The notes under the pieces were generated by a model. That model was not told where the DNA came from, did not search any database, and was given only the letters and a program-made list of their open reading frames with translations. Positions 15,175 through 22,561 of a stretch of 24,025 bases of DNA are shown piece after piece. The DNA comes from DATJIG01 sp035493495 (GTDB lineage: Bacteria > Pseudomonadota > Alphaproteobacteria > SMXQ01), in the NCBI GenBank assembly GCA_035493495.1, contig DATJIG010000033.1, positions 1-24,025 of the forward strand, read 5' to 3'. Within the stretch, counting starts at the first letter, position 1. Every line of letters starts with the position of its first letter. Made by a program: the position numbers and the translations under genes.

Positions 15175-16782
15175 ATGTTCACGCAAATTCTCGATCCCAC
15201 CGGGAATCTCTTCATTACCTGGCTCGTGGCGTTGATACCCGTCGCCGCTCTCCTGTTCATGCTCGCCGTGATGCGCATGACGGCGTGGCTCGCGACGCTG
15301 ATCGGCTCCGTCATCACCGTCGTGCTCGCTCTCTGGGTGTGGAAGATGCCGGTCAACGACGGCCTCCTCGCCTACACCTATGGCTCTCTCACCGGCATCT
15401 GGAACGTCGACTGGATCACGTTCTGGGGCGTGGCGCTGTTCAACACCCTGGTGGTGACGGGCACCTTCGACAAGCTGCGCAAGTGGCTCATCTCGCAGGG
15501 CACCCAGGACGTGCGAGTACAAACGATCCTGTTCGCCTGGGCCTTCGGTGCGCTGCTCGAGGGCCTCGTCGGCTTCGGCTATCCGTGGGCCTTCGTCGCG
15601 CCCATTCTGATCGCCATCGGCATTCCCGACCTCGACGCGATCCGCGTTGCCGCCATCGCCAACAACGCACCGGTGTCCTACGGCGCGCTCGGCGCACCGA
15701 TCATCGCGCTGGCCGCCGTGACCGGCTACCCGCTCTACGCGCTCTCCGCGTCGGTTGGCCACATCGTCGCGATCCTTGCGATCTTGCCGCCGTGGATTCT
15801 GCTCTACCTCGTCGCCGGCAAGAAAGGCATGTGGTCGGCCTGGCCGCTCGCCGTGGTCGGCAGCCTCGGCTACATCGCCGGCCAGCTCCCGGTCGCCATC
15901 TATCTCGGGCCGTATCTGCCCGACGTGGTCGGCTCGATCGTCTGCTTCGCATGCCTCCTCGTCCTGCTCAAGGTCTGGAAGCCGTCGGAAGTGCTGGCCT
16001 ACGGCGGTCGGCCGGTGCCGGGCGCCCAGGTCGAGGCCGCCCATCACGGCATGACCGGCAAGGACATTCTGCTGGCGTGGATGCCGATTGCCGTGCTGGT
16101 CGCGGTGGTCGTCGCCTGGACGGGGCCGTGGTCGAAGATCCCGGGCATCGTCTGGCTTCACTGGGCCGTGGGCGCCGCGTCGTCCATCACCCAGGGCGCC
16201 ACGATCTCGGCCGCGTTCGACTTCAAGCCGTTCGTCGGCGGCTCGGCCATTCTCGCCTCATGGATCATCGTCGCGGTGCTGCTGCGCGTGAACGGCCAGC
16301 AACTCGGCGAGATATTCAAGCGGACGTGGACGCAGATGTGGGGCGCGTGCCTGGTTGGCGTGTTCATCTTCGGCCTGGCCTACGTCTATAACTTCTCGGG
16401 CATGGCCGCGTCGCTCGCCAAGGCGTTCTCGGCACTCGGTGTCGCCTTCATCGTCATCGCGCCGATCCTGGGCTTCATCGGCGTGGCGCTGTCGGGGAGC
16501 AACACCTCGACCAACGCCATGTTCGGCAAGTTCCAGGCGCTGGTCGGGCAGGTCCTCGGCTTCCCGCCGCTGCTCCTGCCGACCCTCAACTCAGTCGGCG
16601 CGGAGATCGGCAAGCCGGTCGCCCCGCAGACCGCCAGCGTCGGCGTCTCGACCACCAAGTTCGTGCGCAACGAGGGCGCGGTGATCCGCCACAACTTCGG
16701 CTGGACCCTCGCGCTGCTGCTCTACCTCGTCGCCATCAGCGTCGCCTGCTACCTGTTCTTCCCGAGCATCGCGGCGCTCTGA
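15175..16782 (+). CDS. lldP: L-lactate permease (LldP/GlcA family)
   Basis: A 535-residue inner-membrane protein with about 13 hydrophobic helices, belonging to the LctP/LldP family that imports lactate (and often glycolate) with protons. Family segments include 'GALLEGLVGFGYPWAFVAPILIA' (about residues 121-143), 'NNAPVSYGALGAPI' (about 159-172), 'GVALSGSNTSTNAMFGKFQ' (about 437-455) and 'NSVGAEIGKPVAPQTASVG' (about 475-493). I chose the ATG at 15175 because GGGAGA lies five bases upstream; a TTG at 15163 would add four residues and overlap that site. It stands alone, with 242 bp before it and a strong terminator after it. No lactate dehydrogenase or regulator is adjacent, so lactate versus glycolate preference is open. 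Confidence 0.93.
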   Translation: MFTQILDPTGNLFITWLVALIPVAALLFMLAVMRMTAWLATLIGSVITVVLALWVWKMPVNDGLLAYTYGSLTGIWNVDWITFWGVALFNTLVVTGTFDKLRKWLISQGTQDVRVQTILFAWAFGALLEGLVGFGYPWAFVAPILIAIGIPDLDAIRVAAIANNAPVSYGALGAPIIALAAVTGYPLYALSASVGHIVAILAILPPWILLYLVAGKKGMWSAWPLAVVGSLGYIAGQLPVAIYLGPYLPDVVGSIVCFACLLVLLKVWKPSEVLAYGGRPVPGAQVEAAHHGMTGKDILLAWMPIAVLVAVVVAWTGPWSKIPGIVWLHWAVGAASSITQGATISAAFDFKPFVGGSAILASWIIVAVLLRVNGQQLGEIFKRTWTQMWGACLVGVFIFGLAYVYNFSGMAASLAKAFSALGVAFIVIAPILGFIGVALSGSNTSTNAMFGKFQALVGQVLGFPPLLLPTLNSVGAEIGKPVAPQTASVGVSTTKFVRNEGAVIRHNFGWTLALLLYLVAISVACYLFFPSIAAL

Positions 16783-16803
16783 CGCACGACCCAGTCAACA
16801 CGG

Positions 16804-16834
16804 AAAGGCCCGGGGCATCACCCCGGGCCTTTTT
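16804..16834 (+). terminator. Strong intrinsic terminator after lldP
   Basis: Twelve-bp arms AAAGGCCCGGGG (16804-16815) and CCCCGGGCCTTT (16821-16832) enclose a CATCA loop and run into TTTTT at 16830-16834, 22 bp after the lldP stop. This is a textbook intrinsic terminator and separates lldP from the ABC transporter unit. Confidence 0.95.
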
Positions 16835-16885
16835 GTTAACGGCTTTCGGTTCTCGAGCTCGCGAGGGTTTTTACGCACTCGCTCT

Positions 16886-16915
16886 TTGACGGACGGCGCG
16901 CGGCCGGTCGATAAT
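16886..16915 (+). promoter_or_regulatory. Sigma70-like promoter for the ABC transporter operon
   Basis: TTGACG (16886-16891) and GATAAT (16910-16915) are separated by 18 bases, close to consensus. The start would fall near 16922, leaving a leader of about 30 nt before the ATG at 16951. It sits between the lldP terminator and the ABC permease, as expected for an independent unit running to the right edge of the window. Confidence 0.6.
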
Positions 16916-16950
16916 CGGGATCCCATGACGACACAGCGTCCCTCGAATGG

Positions 16951-19900
16951 ATGCGGCGCATGGGACGGGGGAGGCCGCTGTTGTCGCTGGTATCGACGGA
17001 TTCGTTGCTGGTTCGCGTCGTCGGTCGGCGGCCGTTCGCCGCCTTCGCCGCCGTCTCGTTCCTGGTGGTCGCACTCCTCGCAGCCGTCAACCTGACATCC
17101 CATCGCGCGCTCGAGCGCTACGTCGCCGATCAGATCGATCGCGTGCCGTGGGACGTCTCCGTCTACCAGACGTCGGAAGTACCGGTGGCGGCCGAGGTGC
17201 GCGAGGCGATCACCAAGACAGAGGGCGTCACCCGCGTCGAAGACATCCACTTCCTGCGCACCGTTCTTCCCGAAGGCATCTTTCCCGAGGTCGATGGCCA
17301 GTCGTTCCGCACGCCGTGGCTGTCGATGCTCTCGGCCTCCGACTCCAATCTGCTGCCGCCCGACATCCGGCCGCGCGGCGACGGCGCGATCCTCGTGCTC
17401 GTCGGCTCGCGCGCGCAGATGGGCGAAGCGTACCTGCACCTCCAGAACCGCAAGCGCTTCGACGTCCGCGCCGACCTCACCCCCGAGGGCGAGGTCGCCG
17501 GCGGCCACAGCCATGACGGCTCGGAGGCGGTCGCCGACAAGAGCCACCTGCACAACGTACTGGTGTTCCGGGTGCCGCTCGAGCGCACGGTGCGGATCGA
17601 CAGCAACGAGCTCAACCGCTGGTTCCTCGACAAAACCAGCTCGCCGACGCTGGTGCCGGAGCTCGGCGCGATACTCGTCGTGCCCGATCGCCGCACGCTG
17701 CTCTCGACCTTCGACTCGCTGTCGCGCGGCATCGTTTCTCACGATGAAGGAGTCGATGCCCACGCCAACACCGGCGACTACTTCCCCGAGATCATCCATC
17801 TGGCGGCGGTCGACCGCGGCCGCATGATTTCGGGCTGGGACATCGGCGGCTCGCTCGCCCGCCTCGACGCCCTCTCGACCACGCTCCGCGACGTGGTGCG
17901 GGCGAAGAGCTACAGCGCGGCCGTCGACAACACCTCGGCGGTGCTGCTCGGCCGCATGGCATCGATCGCCCGCCAGATCGACCTGATCGGCCTGCTGGTC
18001 GCACTGCCGCTCCTGTGGATGGCGTGGATCCTGATGGCGAGCCTGTCGAACCTGCTGCTCTTGAACGAGCGCCGCAAGCTCGGGCTCCTGCGCCTGCGCG
18101 GCACACCGGCGGCGTCGATCCGCCGCGTGCTGCTCGCGGTCATCGCGGCCGCGGGTATCGTCGGCGGACTCGCCGGCGCCGCCGTCGGGACGATGCTGCC
18201 GGCGCTCGGCTACCGCGCAGGCCCGCTGCCGTGGGCCGAGCTGCTCGGCGTGCAGAAGCCGCTCTATCTGCTGATCTTCCTCGCGGTCGGCGTGGCGATG
18301 GCGCTGCTGGTCAGCCTGCGCTTCGTCAATCATGCCTCGACGATCTCGCCGCTCGAGGCCTCGGGCCGGGCGAGCGCGTCCGAGGCGAGCTTCGGCCGCA
18401 TCCGCTTCGGCTGGGCCCAGGCGCTGGCGCTCGCCGTCGGCGGCGTCAAGATCGCGGGCTGGATCGTCGGCTGGTCGGCGCTGCGCGCGATCGACGCGCC
18501 GTGGGCGCAGGCGCTCGACCGGGCGCTCGACTTCGTCAGCTTCCCGTTATTTGTGTATGGGGCCGGCACGCTGCTCGCCTCGCGGGCGCGCTGGATGTCG
18601 CTGGCGCTGGCGCCGATCGTCTTCGCCCTCAGCGGCAAGCTCGCGCCGTTCACCTTGAAGCACCTCGCGATGCGGCACCATCGTCTCGCCGCCTTCCTGC
18701 TGATCGTCGCCATGATGGCGAGCGTCAGTCTCTATCCCGGCGTGATGACGGCGGTGTTCGACGACAAGATCGAGCGCGGTGCCGAGACGCAGCTCGGAGC
18801 GGCGGTGCAGTTCAGCCTGGATGCGCCGACTCTCGTCCCCGGGCTCAAGCTGATCGAGGGCGGCTTCCGCGAGCGGTACGGCGCGCTGCGCGAGGCCGTG
18901 GGCAAAACCCTCGAACCGCTGCGCGCCCGTCCCGAGGTCGATCGTGTCGAGTTCGTCGTCGAGGGACTGGCCGATGGGCTTTACATGCCGGGCTACGGCT
19001 TCTCCGGCGTGCCCGTGTACTTCGTCGATTCGGCTGAACGCTATCTCGCCACCGTGCCCCACGAGTCGTCGCTCGGCGCGTCCGCGCCGTTCACCGAGGT
19101 GATCCGCAGCACCGACGAGAATCAGGTTCTGGTATCCCGACCCGTGCACCTGTTCTACAAACGCGATCCCGGCATGCGCATGCCGGTCGGCCGCAACGTC
19201 GACAAGTCGATGCAGGTGGTGACGGTCGGCGGCGTGCTGCACTACCTGCCCGGCATGCCGCTCAAGACCGTCAATGACCGTCAGAGCTTCGTCGCGGCGC
19301 GCGTCGATTACCTCAACCACCTGTTCGGCGCGAACGCCTATCTGGTCGGCGCCGGCGACAATCCGTGGTTCAACAACCTCGACGTGCTGCTGCCCCGCGC
19401 GGTGGCCGTCGTCCGCCCGCGCCCCGGCGTGACCCCGGCGACGCTCCATGAGGTGGTGCGCACGGCGATGCCGGTGGCGCCGATCGAGATCCGCGATGTC
19501 GCCGAGGAGACGGCGCGCCTCGGCAGCGACATGTACATCTATCTCGCCCGTCAGAATTTCGAGATCTACCTAATCGGCGGACTGCTGCTGTCGATCATCG
19601 GCATCGTCGCCGTGGCGCTCTCGAACCACGCCGAGGACCGGCGCACGCTGGCGCTGCTGCGCATCCGCGGCTGCGGACCACGCGCGCTGCTCGCATTCTC
19701 GGCGCCGGGCCTGTTCGCGCCGTCGCTGGTCGGCCTCGTGCTCGGCGCACTGGTCGCCCTCGTCGTCGGCTTCGGCATCACGCGTCTGGTGTGGGAACTG
19801 CGTCAGATCCTCACCATCCTCAACCTTCTGCCGTCGCACCTCGCGGTGTCGTGGCAGACCGCCGAGGTCGCCCTCCTCCTGATCGTCATGCTGCTGGCGA

Positions 19901-19965
19901 TCGCCTATGGCTTCAGCCGCTGGATCTTCCGCCGCTCGGCCCGCGAAAGCCTGTTGGAAAACTGA
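16951..19965 (+). CDS. Large FtsX/MacB-type ABC transporter permease
   Basis: A 1004-residue membrane protein built as two FtsX-like halves. A first helix at about residues 28-48 is followed by a large extracytoplasmic domain (about 49-335), then helices at about 340-372, 388-415 and 425-455 ('LLLLNERRKLGLLRLRGTPAAS' is the usual FtsX coupling region). A further hydrophobic stretch, a second periplasmic domain (about 600-865) and a C-terminal FtsX domain (about 870-1000, 'NHAEDRRTLALLRIRGCG') complete it. Such permeases extract or export lipids, lipoproteins or peptides, or act as mechanotransducers. A histidine cluster (H186, H188, H199, H201) lies in the first periplasmic domain. Start choice is open: 16951 has a weak site, while a TTG at 16981 has GGGGGAGG six bases upstream. 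Its ATPase follows after 2 bp. Confidence 0.88.
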   Translation: MRRMGRGRPLLSLVSTDSLLVRVVGRRPFAAFAAVSFLVVALLAAVNLTSHRALERYVADQIDRVPWDVSVYQTSEVPVAAEVREAITKTEGVTRVEDIHFLRTVLPEGIFPEVDGQSFRTPWLSMLSASDSNLLPPDIRPRGDGAILVLVGSRAQMGEAYLHLQNRKRFDVRADLTPEGEVAGGHSHDGSEAVADKSHLHNVLVFRVPLERTVRIDSNELNRWFLDKTSSPTLVPELGAILVVPDRRTLLSTFDSLSRGIVSHDEGVDAHANTGDYFPEIIHLAAVDRGRMISGWDIGGSLARLDALSTTLRDVVRAKSYSAAVDNTSAVLLGRMASIARQIDLIGLLVALPLLWMAWILMASLSNLLLLNERRKLGLLRLRGTPAASIRRVLLAVIAAAGIVGGLAGAAVGTMLPALGYRAGPLPWAELLGVQKPLYLLIFLAVGVAMALLVSLRFVNHASTISPLEASGRASASEASFGRIRFGWAQALALAVGGVKIAGWIVGWSALRAIDAPWAQALDRALDFVSFPLFVYGAGTLLASRARWMSLALAPIVFALSGKLAPFTLKHLAMRHHRLAAFLLIVAMMASVSLYPGVMTAVFDDKIERGAETQLGAAVQFSLDAPTLVPGLKLIEGGFRERYGALREAVGKTLEPLRARPEVDRVEFVVEGLADGLYMPGYGFSGVPVYFVDSAERYLATVPHESSLGASAPFTEVIRSTDENQVLVSRPVHLFYKRDPGMRMPVGRNVDKSMQVVTVGGVLHYLPGMPLKTVNDRQSFVAARVDYLNHLFGANAYLVGAGDNPWFNNLDVLLPRAVAVVRPRPGVTPATLHEVVRTAMPVAPIEIRDVAEETARLGSDMYIYLARQNFEIYLIGGLLLSIIGIVAVALSNHAEDRRTLALLRIRGCGPRALLAFSAPGLFAPSLVGLVLGALVALVVGFGITRLVWELRQILTILNLLPSHLAVSWQTAEVALLLIVMLLAIAYGFSRWIFRRSARESLLEN

Positions 19966-19967
19966 CC

Positions 19968-20660
19968 ATGAACAAGCCCGAACAGACATCCACCGCCATC
20001 CGCGTCGAGAGCCTCGGCAAGAGCTACACCACGGCCGCCGGCCCCGTCAGCGCCCTGCGCAACGTCTCGTGGGACGTGCCGACGGGCTCGGCGATCGCCA
20101 TCATGGGCCCGAGCGGCTGCGGCAAGACGACGCTCCTCAACCTGCTCGGCGGCATGGACCGCGCGACCTCGGGACGCATCATGGTCCACGACTCGGACGT
20201 CACCGCGATGTCGGAGCGCGCGCTCGAGGATTACCGCCTGCGTCGCGTCGGTTTCGTCTTCCAGTTCTTCAACCTGATCCCGACGCTGTCGGCACGCGAC
20301 AATCTCGAGCTGCCCATGGTGCTGGCCAACGTGCCGGCGAGCGAGCGGCACGATCGCGCCGATGCGCTGCTGACCACCGTCGGGCTCAAGGAAAAGGGCC
20401 ACAAGCGTCCCGAGGAGCTGTCGGGCGGCGAGCAGCAACGCATCGCGATCTGCCTCGCGCTGGTCAACGATCCGCCGCTGATCCTCGCCGACGAGCCGAC
20501 CGGCAACCTCGACACCGCCAACGTCGAGATCGTGACCGAGCTGCTCGTCTCGCTGTCCGCGAAGCAGGGCAAGACCGTCATCGTCGCCTGTCACGACCCC
20601 AAGGTCGTCGAGGCGTTTCCGACCGTGTACCGCATGCGCGACGGCGTGTTCGTCGCCTGA
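19968..20660 (+). CDS. ABC transporter ATP-binding protein (LolD/MacB-like)
   Basis: The 230-residue ATPase partner of the preceding FtsX-type permease. Motifs are complete: Walker A GPSGCGKTT (about residues 45-53), Q-loop FQFFNLIPTLSARDNLELPM, signature LSGGEQQRI (about 147-155), Walker B LILADEPTGNLD (about 167-178) and H-loop VACHD (about 205-209). The 'FNLIPTLSARDNLELP' and 'ADEPTGNLD' wording is typical of the LolD/MacB/FtsE class. The ATG at 19968 lies 2 bp after the permease stop; a longer upstream frame from 19791 overlaps the permease and is rejected. The pair almost certainly forms one transporter. The cargo is unknown; the adjacent secreted proteins are candidates for working with it. 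Confidence 0.92.
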   Translation: MNKPEQTSTAIRVESLGKSYTTAAGPVSALRNVSWDVPTGSAIAIMGPSGCGKTTLLNLLGGMDRATSGRIMVHDSDVTAMSERALEDYRLRRVGFVFQFFNLIPTLSARDNLELPMVLANVPASERHDRADALLTTVGLKEKGHKRPEELSGGEQQRIAICLALVNDPPLILADEPTGNLDTANVEIVTELLVSLSAKQGKTVIVACHDPKVVEAFPTVYRMRDGVFVA

Positions 20661-20683
20661 GCCCGCTTTCGTCGCCGTGATCA

Positions 20684-20701
20684 GGGCGCCAGAGAGCGCC
20701 C
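20684..20701. repeat. Short hairpin between the ABC ATPase and the first secreted paralog
   Basis: GGGCGC (20684-20689) and GCGCCC (20696-20701) form a perfect 6-bp stem around CAGAGA, just upstream of the Shine-Dalgarno GGGAGG at 20706-20711. There is no T run, so it is not a clear terminator. It may adjust expression between the transporter genes and the downstream secreted proteins. Confidence 0.35.
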
Positions 20702-20716
20702 AACAGGGAGGTCGTC

Positions 20717-22531
20717 ATGAAGCGTGAATTCCGCGTGCGCCCGTATCATGCCCTCGCCGCCGGTATCCTCGCCGCCTGCATCGCCAATGCTCCGGCATCG
20801 GCACAGCAGGCGCCGGCAGCGGCGCCGTCGCAGACCGTCGACCGGCCGCACATTTTCGCGCCATGGTCGCCCGACAAGCTCGCCGAGCGGCGCAAGGAAT
20901 TCGGCCTGATCGGACCGGGTCCGTCGAAGCCCTATCCGGCGCCGCGCTTCCCCGCCTCGCTCAAGGCGCCGAACTCGGTCGAGGACATGATGCCCGGCGC
21001 GCGGGCCGCCGTCGCCCAGACCAGCGGCCGCTCGCCCATCGGCCTCGTCAAGCGCGGCGAGAAGGTGCTGATCGTCGTTCCCTACGATGCCAACACGTTC
21101 GTCCAGGATGCGATCGCCCGCGCGTTCAAGGAGCGCGGCGTCACCGTCACGATCCTCTACGAGTACGAGGCGGCGGGCGTGACCAAGGATGCCGTCGCGT
21201 CGTTCTCGAAGGCGAAGCAGGTGTTCACCGCCAGCGACGGTCAGCAGGAGCCGGCCGAGTGGTTCTTCCGCTCGCTGCCCGATCCCGACAAGACCAAGGT
21301 CTGGCTCAAGGACAAGGATCCCGAGCTGTCCAAGGCGATGTTCCCGGACTTCAAGTTCAAGGATGAGAAGGAGTCCGAGCTCTCGCGCAACTACAACCGC
21401 ATGGTGCGCGCAGGGCTCGTCAAATACCTCGACGACCATCCCGAGATCGACAAGGTGTTCTGGCGCACCGGCGGGCGCACGCGCACGCGCACCTACCTCA
21501 ACCAGTACAGCAGGAAGTTCGTCGGCAACTATACCTACAACAGCCACTTCGACCTGATGAGCCACGTGCCCGACTTCCCATCGGACGTGTGGCGCCTGAT
21601 CGAGACCAAGACCATCGAGTCGCTCGCTTACGTCGACCGTATCGAGGCGAGCGATCCCGAAGGCCTGGTGATCGCCGCCGACATCAGCGCTCCCATCTCC
21701 GGCCAATGGGCCAAGGGCGTGTACCAGCAGGGGCATCTCTACATGTACCCAAACCAGTCGTCGGGACGGTGGCCCTACTCGCTGGTGAACTACCCCAATT
21801 TCGAGACCGAGTACCTGCCGCCGGTACAGGTTGAGGCGCGCGGTATCATCGCCAGCACCAACAACCACCTCTCGACCCATCCGCGGATGGAGATCGAGCT
21901 TGCCGGCGGCAAGATCAAGGAGGTGCGCGGCGGCGGGCTGTACGGCGAGTTCATGCGGCTCGCCCTCACCTATCCCGGGATGCAGACGCTGACGTGGCCG
22001 CTCTACCAGAAGCCCGGCTATTTCTGGCTCTACGAAGCGGGGACCGCCACCAACCCGAAGTACTTCAAGCACCCCGATGAGCTGCTCGAAGGTCGCAACT
22101 CGTCGGAGCGAAATGTCGGCGGCGTCATCCACTGGTCGTTCGGCACCGAGAGCCAGCACGGCCCCGAGGACGTCGGCAAGGTCACGCCGCTGCGCAAGGG
22201 ATTCGGCGAGCAGAACAACGTGCCGCTCGAGCACTGCTGCCACAACCACACGCTCATGGTGACGTACCAAGTCCGCATCCGCGAGCTCGACCAGTGGCTG
22301 ACGCTGATCGAGAACGGACGGCTCGCAGCACTTGACGACCCGCAGGTGCGGGCGCTCGCCAGCCGCTACGGCGATCCCGACGAAGTGCTGAAGCAGGACT
22401 ACGTGCCGCCGCTGCCGGGCATCAACGTCCCGGGCGACTACAACAAGGACTACGCCCGCGATCCCGGCGCGTACTGGGTCGCGTGGTCGAAGAGCATCAA
22501 GGACGGGACCTACAAGTACTTCAAGGACTGA
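20717..22531 (+). CDS. Secreted protein of unknown function, first of a tandem paralogous pair
   Basis: I cannot name this 604-residue family with confidence. It has a Sec signal peptide (hydrophobic core about residues 11-24, cleavage after ASA at residue 29). Residues about 110-135 ('GEKVLIVVPYDANTFVQDAIARAFKERG') look like an alpha/beta nucleotide-style fold seen at the start of M29-type aminopeptidases. The later part has metal-ligand-like clusters: H472 in GGVIHWSFG, and E505, H506, C507, C508, H509 and H511 in LEHCCHNHT. A metal-dependent hydrolase is therefore possible but unproven. GGGAGG lies five bases before the ATG. It follows the ABC ATPase by 56 bp and precedes a close paralog by 30 bp, so the four genes are probably one transcription unit. 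Confidence 0.8.
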   Translation: MKREFRVRPYHALAAGILAACIANAPASAQQAPAAAPSQTVDRPHIFAPWSPDKLAERRKEFGLIGPGPSKPYPAPRFPASLKAPNSVEDMMPGARAAVAQTSGRSPIGLVKRGEKVLIVVPYDANTFVQDAIARAFKERGVTVTILYEYEAAGVTKDAVASFSKAKQVFTASDGQQEPAEWFFRSLPDPDKTKVWLKDKDPELSKAMFPDFKFKDEKESELSRNYNRMVRAGLVKYLDDHPEIDKVFWRTGGRTRTRTYLNQYSRKFVGNYTYNSHFDLMSHVPDFPSDVWRLIETKTIESLAYVDRIEASDPEGLVIAADISAPISGQWAKGVYQQGHLYMYPNQSSGRWPYSLVNYPNFETEYLPPVQVEARGIIASTNNHLSTHPRMEIELAGGKIKEVRGGGLYGEFMRLALTYPGMQTLTWPLYQKPGYFWLYEAGTATNPKYFKHPDELLEGRNSSERNVGGVIHWSFGTESQHGPEDVGKVTPLRKGFGEQNNVPLEHCCHNHTLMVTYQVRIRELDQWLTLIENGRLAALDDPQVRALASRYGDPDEVLKQDYVPPLPGINVPGDYNKDYARDPGAYWVAWSKSIKDGTYKYFKD

Positions 22532-22561
22532 GCCGGAAGCACTCGATCTGGGGAGGTGCAC

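Noticed and set aside
19791..19967. Upstream extension of the ABC ATPase to 19791
   Set aside because: It overlaps the permease coding region. Family alignment begins just after the ATG at 19968, and the extra residues are Arg/Pro-rich out-of-frame sequence.
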